Assembly (NCBI RefSeq): GCF_004784465.1
Contig: NZ_SRRU01000004.1
Coordinates: 62,001 to 126,000, forward strand
Length of the DNA stretch: 64,000 nucleotides
Origin: Streptomyces griseoluteus
GTDB taxonomy: Bacteria > Actinomycetota > Actinomycetes > Streptomycetales > Streptomycetaceae
Direction of reading: 5' to 3'
Shown here: piece after piece, positions 22,471 through 33,127 of the stretch
How positions within the stretch are numbered: position 1 is the first letter of the stretch
How the letters are laid out: each line of letters starts with the position of its first letter
Position numbers and translations under genes: made by a program
The notes under the pieces: model-generated
The model's input: the letters and a program-made list of their open reading frames with translations, nothing else
The model's database searches: none
Told to the model about the DNA's origin: nothing

Positions 22471-23103
22471 ATGAGTGCTCTCCCGCGGCGCGGCATCGCG
22501 TCCCTCGCCGTCTCCCTCCTCTGCGGCCTCGCCGCCACCCCGGCCGTCGCGGCCCCCGCCGCCGCTCAGGCCCGGGCGGCCTCCGCCGCCCCGGCCCACG
22601 CGACTCCGACCCGCGCAACCTCTGCCGTCCCGCCCTACGCGACTCCTACCGCCGCAACCTCTACCCTCCCGGCCTACGCGGCCGCCGTCACCCCGGCCCT
22701 CGTCACTCCCAGCCACGCGACCACCCCCGCCCTCCCCCCGCCCCCGCTCCCCGACGACCGCACCGGTGATCACCTCACCCTCTTCGTCCATGGCGCCGGC
22801 CCCGGCCGGGACGGTGTGCGGCAGCTCTTCTGTCATCCCGAGGGTGGTGATCACCCCGACCCCGCCGACGCCTGTCGCGTGCTCGACGAGAACACCCGCT
22901 GGGGTCAGGACACCTTCGCCCCCGTCCCCCCGGACAGCATCTGCACGATGATCGACGGCGGGCCCGCCACCGCGCACGTCACCGGGTCCTGGGCCGGCCG
23001 CCCCGTGGACGCCGACTTCAGCCGGCGCAACGGGTGCGAGATCGCCCGCTGGGACCGGCTGGTGCCGTTCCTGCCGGGTGCCGGGGCGCAGAAATCCCCG
23101 TAA
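22471..23103 (+). CDS. Subtilisin inhibitor-like (SSI family) secreted protein
   Basis: A 210-residue exported protein (start MSALPRRG; an in-frame ATG at 22453 is an alternative). A signal peptide (GIASLAVSLLCGLAATPAVA-A) is followed by about 65 residues of Ala/Thr/Pro-rich repeats (ATPTRATSAVPPYATPTAAT), then an SSI fold: LTLFVHGAGPGRDGVRQLFC, DPADACRVLD, CTMIDGGPATAHVTGSW and the end RRNGCEIARWD. The four Cys of SSI are present and the reactive-site loop CTMI places Met at P1, as in classical SSI. The long repetitive linker before the inhibitor domain is unusual. It should inhibit extracellular subtilisin- or trypsin-like proteases. Confidence 0.82.
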   Translation: MSALPRRGIASLAVSLLCGLAATPAVAAPAAAQARAASAAPAHATPTRATSAVPPYATPTAATSTLPAYAAAVTPALVTPSHATTPALPPPPLPDDRTGDHLTLFVHGAGPGRDGVRQLFCHPEGGDHPDPADACRVLDENTRWGQDTFAPVPPDSICTMIDGGPATAHVTGSWAGRPVDADFSRRNGCEIARWDRLVPFLPGAGAQKSP

Positions 23104-23402
23104 AGGTCCGGCGAAGGTCTCAGGGAGTGGTTGCGCAGCCGGGGAGGGCCGGCGGCGGGTGCCGGGCGGAGGGGGCGGCAGCGGACCGGGGTGCACGTCA
23201 GGGGCAAGTCGCGTACCGCGGAAGGCGACCCGTGGTGGGATGCGGGCATATGTTCGGCGTCACTTCGTCGTGGTACCTCCCTCCCATCCGGCGCCGTGCG
23301 CGCGGGCGTAGCCCTTAGACTCCCTCGCGTGACACCCCGCGGGCCGCTTGGCAAGATGGCCCGAGCGGTCGGCAAGGTGCGGTGACAGGGAGGAAGCGTC
23401 TC
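23104..23402. other. Intergenic region upstream of the PAS/receiver protein
   Basis: About 300 bp with no convincing gene; presumably contains the promoter of the large gene that follows. No strong hairpin or operator was recognised. Confidence 0.4.
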
Positions 23403-26400
23403 GTGAGCAGCAGGCCATCCCGAGGCGCTGCTCGCCTCGCAGCCATACTCGACGCCCTGCCCGACGCGTTGCTCCTGGTCAACGCCAACGGCACGGTCGT
23501 CAACGCCAACACCATCGCCCTGGAGGCGTTCGAGGCACCCGGTACGGCGCTCGTGGGGCGGGGCCTGCTCGATCTGCTGCCGCAGTTCGACTCCAAGCTG
23601 ATCCCCGGCTCGATGCGCCGCCCCGACCACATGGACCCGGCCGGACGCACGAAACCGACGCGGATGGTCGCCCGGCGCACCGACGGCACCGAGTTCCCGG
23701 TCGAGGTCACCAGCGCCAACCTGGAGAACCCCCAGCAGGCGTACGACGGTTCGGCCTACACCGGTGACGAGCTGCTGATGCTCGTCGTGCGGGACCTCTC
23801 CGGCACCGTCGACACCGAGGCCGAACTCGCCCGTTCGCAGCGGCAGACCGAGATGATCCTGCGCGCCGCCTCCGAGGGCGTCGTCGGCACGGACACCGAC
23901 GGCCGGATCGTGCTGGTCAACCCCGCCGCCGCGCAGATCCTCGGCTACCGCGCCGGTGAGCTGGGCGGCCGCGAGCTGCACACCCTCGTACTGCACTCCC
24001 GCGCCGACGGCTCCCCCTTCCCGTACGACGAGTCGCCGCTCGCCGACACCCTGCGTTCCGGGCGCAAGCACCGGGTGCGCGGGCAGGTGCTGTGGTCCAA
24101 GAGCGGGGACGAGGTCTCCGTGGACCTCACCACCGCCCCGGTGCGCGACGGCGACCAGCTCGTCGGCGCCGTCATGACCTTCACCGACCGGCGCCCCTAC
24201 CAGTCCCTCGCCGACGAGAAGGAGGCGCTGGAGAAGGCACACGCCGAGAAGCTGGAGCGGCTCGCCGAGGAGCACGCCGCCGACCTCACCGCGCTGCGCC
24301 AGAAGCACGTCACCGAGGTCGAGGAGCTGACCGAGCGCGGCGCCGCCGAGCTGACCGGGCTGCGCGAGAAGCTCCAGGAGGAACTGGCCGCGGGCGAGGA
24401 GCGGTACGCCGCCCTCGGCGAGCGCGAGAAGGACCGGTACGACGCCCTGGCCGCGCGCCACGAGCAGTTGCTCACCCTCCTCGCCTCCTCCCTGCGCGGC
24501 CCGCTGGACGAGCTGCGCCGCGAACTGGCCGCCCTCGCCGCCGACGACGCGGGCCAGCTCTGGCCCGAGGCCAACCAGGTGCTGCACCACCTGTCGGCCG
24601 GGTACGCCCGCATCACCGCCCTCATCGACAACGTCCTCGGCTACCAGCGCCTGGACTCCGGCACCGAGGACATCGCCCGTACCAAGGTGATGCTGGACGC
24701 GGTCGTCGCGGCCGGTGTCGACGGTGCCGTGGAGCTGATCGGGCCGGGCCGCGTGCAGTTCGCCGTGCACGCGCCGCCCATCGAGGCCGAGGTCGACCCG
24801 CAGCGGCTCGCCACCGCGCTCGCCCACCTCGTGGCGGACGTCGCGGGCGTGGACGCCACCGGCAACGCCCCTGTCTCCTCAGCCGGTTACCTCGACAACA
24901 CCGTGGTGGTCGCGGCCGCCCAGCGTGGCGAGGTCGCGCGTATCGAGGTGCGCGGGCCGTACGCCGGGGGCGACCCGGTGCACGAGCCGATCGTGCGGGG
25001 CATCGTCCGGGCGCACGGAGGTGTGCTCCAGACACATGAGGTGCCGGGCATGAGTGGGCGTGCCTACGTCCTCGAAGTCCCGCTGGGCGGTGGCGCCGGT
25101 ACGGTCGCCGCGCGCGTCCCTGACCCGCGCGAGGCCGTGTCGACCGGCGCCGAGGTCGCCCTCGTGGGCGACACCGGCGAGCAGGGCGGCCGGCGGCGGG
25201 CACGGCGGTCGTCGACCGACGCGTTCCTGGAGAGCGAGGTCGCGGGCGCGGAGGCGGCCGACGCGCCGGGTGCTCCCGCGCCCACCGGGCGGCGCCGCAG
25301 GCGCGGTGCCCCGGCGGCCGAGGAACTGGCCCCGGCCGCGATCGAGAGCGCGGAGGCGGCTTCCAGCGGCACCGGCCGACGACGGGGCCGTCCCGCCGAG
25401 GTCGGGGACGGAGTGGCGGCCGAGGGTGCCGTGATGACGGCGGCCGAGCATGCGGCCGGAACCGCTGCTTCCAACACGGGACTTGGTGGCGCGGTGCCGC
25501 CGCAGGGCGTGCCGGTGCCCGCCGGGCAGCGGGCTCCGCAGGGCGCCGGTGAGCAGGCGGCGCTGCCGCCCGCGCTTCCCGCGCCGAGCGCGGAGGGCGC
25601 ACCGTCCGGGGATGCCCAGCCGACCGGGCGGCGCCGCCGTGCCCTGGCCGCAGCGGCCGAGCGCGCGGCCGCACAGGACACGGGGGAGCGTACGGTCTTC
25701 GCCCTGCCGCCTGCCGAGGCGGACCGGACCCCGGAGGCGGAGACGCCGGGTGTGCGGGTGGGCCCGCTGGCAGGGGCGCCGGTTCCTGGTGCCGGTACGG
25801 CCGCGGGGGCCGGGGTGGCTCCGGGGATGACTGTGAACGCCGGTCCGGCGGTTGGTCCGGTCCCGGTGCGGGGGATCGGTCAGGGTGTGGGACCGGTTCC
25901 GGCGCAGGGTGTCGCTCCGGCTCCGATGCCGGGTGGCGCCGCGGGCGTTGGTCCGGTGCCCGTGCAGGGTCTTGCTCCTGATGCGGCGCCCGTCCCGGCG
26001 CAGGGTCAGGCTCCGATGCCGGGGGCGGCTCCGGGCGTGGTCCCCGTCCCGGCGCAGGCTCAGGCTCCGATGCCGGGTGCTCCGGGCGCGGTACCCGTCC
26101 CCGCCCGGGGCCCCGTTCCGGCCCAGGGCCCGGCCCCCACCCCCGGTCCCGCCACCACCGGCACCGCTCAGGGCATGGCCCCCGCCGCGGCTCGGCCTCC
26201 CGTACCGGCGGCCCCGGCCCAGTCCGCCCCCGTACCCCCGCAGCCCCCCGCCCAGGGCGGCCCCGTCGACGGCGGGCGGCACGACGCGGTGCCCGTGGAC
26301 CAGTCCGAGGACCACACGCCGCCGCAGCCGCATCCGACCACCGCGCCCACCGGCAGGCGCCGCCGGGCCGTGGCCCAGCCGGCGCCGCAGGAGGCGGCGA

Positions 26401-27743
26401 TCCCGGCCCAGGCCGCGCCCCCCGCCCAGCCCCTCCCCGTACCGGCGCAGGCGACCGCCCCCGAGGCGGCCGTACCCGCGCAGCCGCTGCCCGCCGAGGC
26501 CGCCGCCGCGCCCGCCGCCCCGGCGCCCGTTCCGCAGCCGTGGCCCGATGACGAGGACGACGACACGGCGGGCGCGGGTCTGCCCGGCGCCGCGCTGCCG
26601 CCCCAGTTCACGCCGCAGCCCCGGGCCGCACAGCCCCTCCCCGCCGAGGCGCCCGACTCCACCCAGGGCCGCGCCATCAGCGTGCGCACGCTGGGCCAGG
26701 GCGTGCCGTTCGTACGGCAGGCCGCGCAGGTGCAGCAGCCGACCGCGACCCCGCCCCCGCACGCGACCAACGGCAGCGGGCGGCGGCGCAAGCTGGGCAC
26801 CCCGCCCCCGCGCCCGGAGACGCAGCCAGAGGCGGGCGCCCGTCCGCACCCGGAGGCACCCGCGCAGCCGCGCCGGGCTCCGGGCACCGAGGGCGTGGGC
26901 CGGTCGTACGCCATAGGGGCACCGGACGCCAACGCCGCCGAGGGTCCCGAGCCGCTGGACGGTCCCGGCGGCGCGGTCGAGGTCGCGGACACCCCGCGTC
27001 CGCAGCCGATGGACGACGAGTTGCCCCCGGAGCCGCTGGACAACCCGCGCCGGCTGCTGGTGTGGCCCGCGCCGGACGTGACGACCTCGGAGGCGCTGAG
27101 CTCCCGCGGCTACCGGCCGGTGGTCGTGCACTCGCGCGAGGAGGTCGACGCGCAGATCGCGGCGTTCCCCGCCGCGCTGTTCGTGGACCCGCTGACCGGC
27201 CCGATCACCCGGACCGCGCTGCAGTCGCTGCGCCAGGCGGCGGTGGCCGCCGAGGTGCCGGTGCTGGTGACGGCCGGCCTCGGCCAGGCGAGCCGCGAGG
27301 CGGCGTACGGCGCCGACCCGGCCGTACTGCTCAAGGCCTTGGCCCCGCGCGACAGCGAGCAGCATCCGCCCCGGGTGCTGCTGATCGAGGAGCACGCGGA
27401 GATCGCGCTGGCGCTCACCGCGACGCTGGAGCGGCGCGGGATGCAGGTGGCGCGGGCCGCGAGCGACGCCGACGCGGTGACGCTGGCCGGGCAGTTCCGG
27501 CCGAACCTCGTGGTGATGGACCTGATGCGGACCAAGCACCGTCAGGCCGGGATCGTGGACTGGCTGCGTGCCAACGGGCAGCTCGACCGGACCCCGCTGG
27601 TCGTCTACACGGCGGCGGTCGAGCAGGCGGACCTGCCGAAGCTGGCGTCGGGCGAGACGGTGCTGTTCCTCGCGGAGCGGTCCACCAGCGACGAGGTGCA
27701 GGGGCGGATCGTGGACCTGCTGGCCCGGATCGGCACCAACTGA
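23403..27743 (+). CDS. Giant PAS-pseudokinase-receiver hybrid protein
   Basis: A 1446-residue cytoplasmic regulator. Order: PAS (about 10-130, ALLLVNANGTVVNANTIALE), second PAS (about 150-255, EGVVGTDTDGRIVLVNPAAA), coiled coil (about 265-360), a HisKA-like helix pair where the usual SHELRTPL reads SSLRGPL with no His, a degraded GHKL domain (to about 570), some 630 residues rich in Pro, Ala and Gln with repeated GRRRR motifs, then a receiver-like domain (ALFVDPLTG) and a final receiver with Asp in LVVMDLMRT. Without the histidine it cannot autophosphorylate in the usual way. GTG 23403 is chosen because GGAGG lies 9 nt upstream. Confidence 0.85.
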   Translation: MSSRPSRGAARLAAILDALPDALLLVNANGTVVNANTIALEAFEAPGTALVGRGLLDLLPQFDSKLIPGSMRRPDHMDPAGRTKPTRMVARRTDGTEFPVEVTSANLENPQQAYDGSAYTGDELLMLVVRDLSGTVDTEAELARSQRQTEMILRAASEGVVGTDTDGRIVLVNPAAAQILGYRAGELGGRELHTLVLHSRADGSPFPYDESPLADTLRSGRKHRVRGQVLWSKSGDEVSVDLTTAPVRDGDQLVGAVMTFTDRRPYQSLADEKEALEKAHAEKLERLAEEHAADLTALRQKHVTEVEELTERGAAELTGLREKLQEELAAGEERYAALGEREKDRYDALAARHEQLLTLLASSLRGPLDELRRELAALAADDAGQLWPEANQVLHHLSAGYARITALIDNVLGYQRLDSGTEDIARTKVMLDAVVAAGVDGAVELIGPGRVQFAVHAPPIEAEVDPQRLATALAHLVADVAGVDATGNAPVSSAGYLDNTVVVAAAQRGEVARIEVRGPYAGGDPVHEPIVRGIVRAHGGVLQTHEVPGMSGRAYVLEVPLGGGAGTVAARVPDPREAVSTGAEVALVGDTGEQGGRRRARRSSTDAFLESEVAGAEAADAPGAPAPTGRRRRRGAPAAEELAPAAIESAEAASSGTGRRRGRPAEVGDGVAAEGAVMTAAEHAAGTAASNTGLGGAVPPQGVPVPAGQRAPQGAGEQAALPPALPAPSAEGAPSGDAQPTGRRRRALAAAAERAAAQDTGERTVFALPPAEADRTPEAETPGVRVGPLAGAPVPGAGTAAGAGVAPGMTVNAGPAVGPVPVRGIGQGVGPVPAQGVAPAPMPGGAAGVGPVPVQGLAPDAAPVPAQGQAPMPGAAPGVVPVPAQAQAPMPGAPGAVPVPARGPVPAQGPAPTPGPATTGTAQGMAPAAARPPVPAAPAQSAPVPPQPPAQGGPVDGGRHDAVPVDQSEDHTPPQPHPTTAPTGRRRRAVAQPAPQEAAIPAQAAPPAQPLPVPAQATAPEAAVPAQPLPAEAAAAPAAPAPVPQPWPDDEDDDTAGAGLPGAALPPQFTPQPRAAQPLPAEAPDSTQGRAISVRTLGQGVPFVRQAAQVQQPTATPPPHATNGSGRRRKLGTPPPRPETQPEAGARPHPEAPAQPRRAPGTEGVGRSYAIGAPDANAAEGPEPLDGPGGAVEVADTPRPQPMDDELPPEPLDNPRRLLVWPAPDVTTSEALSSRGYRPVVVHSREEVDAQIAAFPAALFVDPLTGPITRTALQSLRQAAVAAEVPVLVTAGLGQASREAAYGADPAVLLKALAPRDSEQHPPRVLLIEEHAEIALALTATLERRGMQVARAASDADAVTLAGQFRPNLVVMDLMRTKHRQAGIVDWLRANGQLDRTPLVVYTAAVEQADLPKLASGETVLFLAERSTSDEVQGRIVDLLARIGTN

Positions 27744-27785
27744 CAGAGGGGCCGGGGGTGTTCACACACCCCCGGCCCCTCTGTC
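27742..27785. terminator. 19-bp bidirectional terminator
   Basis: An almost continuous inverted repeat (27742-27760 with 27767-27785, core GGGGCCGGGGGTG) around a 6-nt loop, overlapping the stop of the large plus-strand gene and serving the convergent acyl-CoA ligase. Confidence 0.85.
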
Positions 27786-27797
27786 GGCGAAGAAGGC

Positions 27798-29450
<1,653 letters not shown>

Positions 29451-29510
29451 AGCGGGCGTCCTCCCCGGCAGCGTTGCCTGTACGGAAGTAGAGTCGCGCT
29501 GATTCTGCGC

Positions 29511-29528
29511 ACATACCGCGCGGTATGT
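29511..29528. promoter_or_regulatory. 18-bp perfect palindrome, probable TetR-type operator
   Basis: ACATACCGCGCGGTATGT. TACCG-x-x-CGGTA palindromes are typical TetR-family operators of lipid genes in actinobacteria. It lies upstream of the acyl-CoA ligase and 59 bp beyond the end of the sigma-factor gene. No TetR gene is next to it. Confidence 0.65.
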
Positions 29529-29586
29529 CACTAGGGGCAGGGAAAGTCGCGCTGTGGGCTGCGCCTCGTGGCGGTGCTTCCGCTAC

Positions 29587-30177
29587 TCAGCGGGCGAGAC
29601 CGAGTTCCGGGTCCTCGCGGAGTTTGCCGAGGGCGCGGGAGACGGCGGACTTCACGGTGCCGACCGAGACCCCGAGCAGCTCGGCGGTCTGGGCCTCGCT
29701 GAGGTCCTCGTAGTAGCGCAGGACGACCATCGCCCGCTGGCGCGCGGGCAGGCGCAGGATCGCCCGCCACATCGCGTCGCGCAGCGCCTGCCGTTCGGCC
29801 GGGTCGTCGGCGCCGGGACGCGGCTCGGGCTCGGGCAGCTCGTCGCAGGCGAACTCGTCCACCCGGCGTCTGCGCCACTGCGAGGTACGGGTGTTGAGCA
29901 GGGCGCGGCGCACATAGCCGTCCAGCGCCCGGTGGTCCTCGATGCGCTCCCAGGCGACGTACGTCTTGGCCAGCGCGGTCTGCAGCAGGTCCTCGGCGTC
30001 GCTCGGGTTGGCGGTGAGCGAGCGGGCGGTACGCAGCAGGGCGGGGTGGCGGGCACGGACGTAGGAGGCGAAGGAGGGGTACGGCGAGGTCCCGGCCGGT
30101 GCGAGCCGGGGGTGGGGGAGAGTCTGCCGCGCTGGTGCGGCGGCGGCCGAGGCGCTGATGCAGACGGGTGCGGTCAT
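29587..30177 (-). CDS. SigE-family ECF sigma factor
   Basis: A 196-residue sigma factor. Region 2 is FASYVRARHPALLRTARSLT and ALAKTYVAWERIEDHRALDG; after a linker with PRPGADDPAERQ, region 4 is LPARQRAMVVLRYYEDLSEA and LLGVSVGTVKSAVSRALGKL. It belongs to the actinobacterial SigE family (ECF) often acting without a linked anti-sigma factor; none is seen here. A low-complexity N-terminus of about 30 residues precedes region 2; GTG/ATG choice could be later. Transcribed in the same direction as the acyl-CoA ligase, 136 bp upstream of it. Confidence 0.88.
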   Translation of the reverse strand: MTAPVCISASAAAAPARQTLPHPRLAPAGTSPYPSFASYVRARHPALLRTARSLTANPSDAEDLLQTALAKTYVAWERIEDHRALDGYVRRALLNTRTSQWRRRRVDEFACDELPEPEPRPGADDPAERQALRDAMWRAILRLPARQRAMVVLRYYEDLSEAQTAELLGVSVGTVKSAVSRALGKLREDPELGLAR

Positions 30178-30750
30178 GTCTCCACGCTAGGAGCGGGTAC
30201 GGCGCCGGGGATCGGCCGGAGGTCCCGAAGCCGGGTCCGCCTCAGGTTGTAGGGGTGGGGTGCGCCGGACCTCCTGAAGGTGGAGTGGGCCTCCACCCGG
30301 CCTGGGGGTTGTCCCGGAGGGGTCGTCGGGGCGGGGCGCGGCACGCGTACGGACTGGACGGGGCCGGGCGTACGACAGCGGCGCGGCGGGCACCGAAGTG
30401 CCGGCCGCGCCGCTGTCATGACCCCGAAGCACACCCCGGCGGAGTCCCTCCCCAGGGACCCCGCCCCCGGCTCACCGGAGAGGTCCGCGGTGACTGCTGT
30501 CCATCTCTTCCTCCAGACCGACTACGGCTTGAGTCGGGGAGGTTGGCCGACCATCCCGACTCGTTTCCTGCGGCGTCGCACCGGAGTACTGCCCGCCCGG
30601 CCCCGTCCCAATCTCCTCAGGGGGCACGATTACCACGCAAGCGTGAGGACAAGTCGATAAACCCCCATCGCCACATTTCTTCGCTCTGCGGTGCAGACCG
30701 GACATCCCCGCCCACTTCCCATACTCGAACGCGCGTACGACCATGGAGTC
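30178..30750. other. 573-bp region between divergent genes, no gene seen
   Basis: Lies between the sigma-factor start and the prim-pol start, so it should hold both promoters. Several open frames exist but none has coding character or a domain. The AT-richer stretch 30615-30690 is the likeliest promoter zone for the prim-pol gene. Confidence 0.4.
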
Positions 30751-31608
30751 ATGGCCACCTCCGCCCGGCAGACCACGCCGCCGGCCCTCGCCCACGCGCT
30801 GTCAGCCGCCGAGCGCGGGCTGGCCGTCATCCCCCTGTCCCGGCGGAAGCTCCCGGCGCTGCGTTCCCCGCACCACGACGACCCCGCGCACCCGCCCTGC
30901 CACGGCGAGTGCGGACGGCTCGGGCACGGGGTGCACGACGCCTCCGCCGACCCCGCGCGCGTGCGCGCCCTGTTCGCCGCCGCGCCCTGGGCCACCGGGT
31001 ACGGCATCGCCTGCGGGCTGCCCCCGCACCATCTGATCGGCGTCGACCTGGACACCAAGCCCGGTACGGACTCCCCGGCCGCGCTGCGCGCCCTCGCGGT
31101 ACGGCACGGGTTCACGATCCCCGAGACGGTCGTCGTCCTCACCCCGAGCGGCGGCCGCCATCTCTGGCTCACCGGGCCGCCGGACGTGGCGGTCCCCAAC
31201 TCCGCGAGCCGGCTGGCGCCCGGCATCGACATCCGGGGCGCGGGCGGCTACCTGGTCGGCCCCGGCTCATGGGGCACCCGCGGTACGTACGCGACGGCGC
31301 CGGGCACCGCCCGTCTCCGCCCGGCACCCTGTCCCCCGGCCCTGCTGCACCTCCTCCTGCCCCCGCCGCCACGGTCTTCGCGGGCGCACTCGGCGGACGG
31401 TGGCGCGGCCCTGCTCCACTTCGTCCGCACCGCGCACGAGGGCGAGCGCAACTCCCGCCTCTTCTGGGCGGCGTGCCGGGCGTGGGAACAGGGCATGGGG
31501 GCCGCGCTGGCGGACCCCCTCCTGGACGCGGCCCTGGACACCGGCCTGCCGGAGGCGGAGGCACGGGCGACGCTGGGGTCGGCGGCACGGAGGGCGGGGG
31601 GACCTTGA
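30751..31608 (+). CDS. Prim-pol (bifunctional primase/polymerase N-terminal domain) protein 1
   Basis: A 285-residue protein with the archaeo-eukaryotic primase-like prim-pol domain: AAERGLAVIPLSRRKLPALR, GYGIACGLPPHHLIGVDLDT (the DLD metal ligands), PSGGRHLWLT (catalytic His) and IDIRGAGGYLVGPGS. It lacks a helicase part, as do other stand-alone Streptomyces members, whose role is not known to me. The final 80 residues are a helical tail. Start ATG 30751 has only a weak GGAG nearby. The stop overlaps a possible start of the next gene. Confidence 0.85.
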   Translation: MATSARQTTPPALAHALSAAERGLAVIPLSRRKLPALRSPHHDDPAHPPCHGECGRLGHGVHDASADPARVRALFAAAPWATGYGIACGLPPHHLIGVDLDTKPGTDSPAALRALAVRHGFTIPETVVVLTPSGGRHLWLTGPPDVAVPNSASRLAPGIDIRGAGGYLVGPGSWGTRGTYATAPGTARLRPAPCPPALLHLLLPPPPRSSRAHSADGGAALLHFVRTAHEGERNSRLFWAACRAWEQGMGAALADPLLDAALDTGLPEAEARATLGSAARRAGGP

Positions 31609-31664
31609 TGAAGCACCCGCACCGGTGGATCGTGGACCCGTCCCCGACAGCCTCTGGAGGCAAA

Positions 31665-32060
31665 GTGCCCGCCCTGCACGTCAAGGCATTCGACCACCTG
31701 GTCCTCAAGGTCGCCGACGTCGAACGCTCCCTCGGCTTCTACACCACGCTCCTCGGCCTCCAGCCGGAGAACGTCGACGAGTGGCGCGCCGGCAAGGCCC
31801 CCTTTCCCTCCGTCCGCATCACCCCGGACACGATCATCGACATCGTCGAGGGCCCCCGCTCCGACTCCAACGTCGACCACTTCTGCCTGGTCGTGGACCC
31901 CCTGGACTGGGCCGAAGTAATCGCCACCGGCCACTTCACGGTCCTGGAGGGCCCGGTCCAGCGCTCCGGCGCGCGCGGTGAGGCGACGTCGATCTACGTC
32001 CAGGACCCGGACGGCAACACGATCGAGCTGCGGTGGTACCCGGAGGACAAAGGGGCGTGA
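31665..32060 (+). CDS. VOC (glyoxalase/dioxygenase) superfamily protein
   Basis: A 131-residue metalloenzyme-like protein of two beta-alpha-beta-beta-beta units: KAFDHLVLKVADVERSLGFY then VDHFCLVVDPLDW and the C-terminal YVQDPDGNTIELRWYPED. Metal ligands are plausibly the His in FDHLV, the His in VDHFC and the Glu in IELRW. Specific substrate unknown. GTG 31665 has GGAGG 4 nt upstream; an alternative ATG at 31608 overlaps the prim-pol stop. Confidence 0.85.
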   Translation: MPALHVKAFDHLVLKVADVERSLGFYTTLLGLQPENVDEWRAGKAPFPSVRITPDTIIDIVEGPRSDSNVDHFCLVVDPLDWAEVIATGHFTVLEGPVQRSGARGEATSIYVQDPDGNTIELRWYPEDKGA

Positions 32061-32881
32061 CGCCGGACAGGCAGACGGCTGTGCAGGCCGGGGGTGACGC
32101 GCTGGCCGGAAGCATGGCGAACGCGGGGGCGGTCTTCCGGCGGGGTGAGCTGGTGGAGCGTCCGGCGCCACCCCACGCGGGTGCGCTGCATCCTTACCTC
32201 CTCTCGCTGAGAGAACACGGCTTCCACGCGGCTCCGGTGCCCGTCGGTCTCACCGTGGACGGCCGGGAGCAACTGACCTTCATCCCGGGTGACGTGGCCC
32301 TGCCGCCGTTCCCGGACCGGGTGATGACGATGGCCGCCCTCCGGTCGGTGGGGAGCCTGTTGCGGCGCCTGCACGAGGCCGGCGCGGCCGTCGCGATCGA
32401 CACCTGTGCCGAGTGGCCCAGGGACCTGGCCGACCCGGCGGGCGGAACGATGCTCTGCCACAACGACGTCTGCCCGGAGAACGTCGTATTCCGGGACGGC
32501 CGTGCCGCCGCCCTGATCGATTTCGACATGGCGGCCCCGGGCCGTCCCCTCTGGGACGTGGCCATGACGGCCCGCTACTGGGTTCCCATGCTCGATCCGG
32601 CGTCCGCGGCAGCCCTGTATCCCGCCGGCCTGGACGCACCCGCGCGGTTGCGGGTCCTCGCCGACGGATACGGCCTGTCCGCCCAGGAGCGCGCCGAGTT
32701 GCCCCGCGTCATCGAACAGGCCACGGAGGTCTGCCGCGCCTTTGTCACCCACCGCGTGACCGAGGGCGACCCCGTCTACCTCCAGGCACTGGCTGAGCGT
32801 GGCGGCTGGGAGCGCTGGGACCGCGTGCAGACCTGGCTGGCGGACCGCCGCGAGACGTTTACGGCAGCCCTGCGGAACTGA
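32057..32881 (+). CDS. APH-type phosphotransferase (aminoglycoside/choline kinase fold)
   Basis: A 274-residue kinase-fold protein. Catalytic loop LCHNDVCPENVVFRDG (Asp and Asn present) and the metal Asp in ALIDFDMAAPGRPLWDVA; the N-terminal lobe carries LTFIPGDVALPPFP. The family phosphorylates small molecules such as aminoglycosides, choline or homoserine; the substrate cannot be told. GTG 32057 overlaps the VOC stop (GTGA), so the two genes are coupled. It ends just before a strong terminator and the tRNA-Ser fragment. Confidence 0.85.
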   Translation: MTPDRQTAVQAGGDALAGSMANAGAVFRRGELVERPAPPHAGALHPYLLSLREHGFHAAPVPVGLTVDGREQLTFIPGDVALPPFPDRVMTMAALRSVGSLLRRLHEAGAAVAIDTCAEWPRDLADPAGGTMLCHNDVCPENVVFRDGRAAALIDFDMAAPGRPLWDVAMTARYWVPMLDPASAAALYPAGLDAPARLRVLADGYGLSAQERAELPRVIEQATEVCRAFVTHRVTEGDPVYLQALAERGGWERWDRVQTWLADRRETFTAALRN

Positions 32882-32904
32882 CCGGCCGGGGTACCCCACG
32901 CAGT

Positions 32905-32934
32905 AGGGGCGCCCCCTTGGCCGGGGGCGCCCCT
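32905..32934. terminator. 12-bp hairpin terminator left of the tRNA-Ser fragment
   Basis: AGGGGCGCCCCC (32905-32916) pairs perfectly with GGGGGCGCCCCT (32923-32934). It ends the APH transcript and is probably the original terminator of tRNA-Ser(TGA) before the island entered. Confidence 0.75.
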
Positions 32935-32941
32935 CACCTCT

Positions 32942-33000
32942 GCGGAGGCGGTGGGATTTGAACCCACGGTGACATCGCTGCCACGACGGTTTTCAAGACC
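32942..33000. repeat. 59-bp tRNA-Ser(TGA) fragment, att-like
   Basis: Identical to 35640-35698, the 3' two thirds of the intact tRNA-Ser(TGA) up to its anticodon stem. After 33000 it diverges. This is the distal att site of a small island. Confidence 0.9.
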
Positions 33001-33127
33001 TTTTTGCGATCACGGCCGCTGACCGCGACGCCGCAGGTCAGACGCGTGCGGGCACTCCAGCGGAGCCGTCATCGTCGTCATCGTGCCCCCTGCGTGCCCC
33101 TTGGGGTCGTCTTGCCCGCTGAACCAG

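Noticed and set aside
24622..27539. Long minus-strand frames opposite the PAS/receiver gene
   Set aside because: Arg/Gly-rich shadows caused by the Pro/Ala repeats on the plus strand.
29511..29528. Terminator for the sigma-factor gene
   Set aside because: The palindrome has no loop, no T tract and ends in the acyl-CoA ligase promoter region; an operator fits better.
32057..32881. Antibiotic resistance gene
   Set aside because: The APH fold is also used by choline, homoserine and other small-molecule kinases; nothing here links it to an antibiotic.
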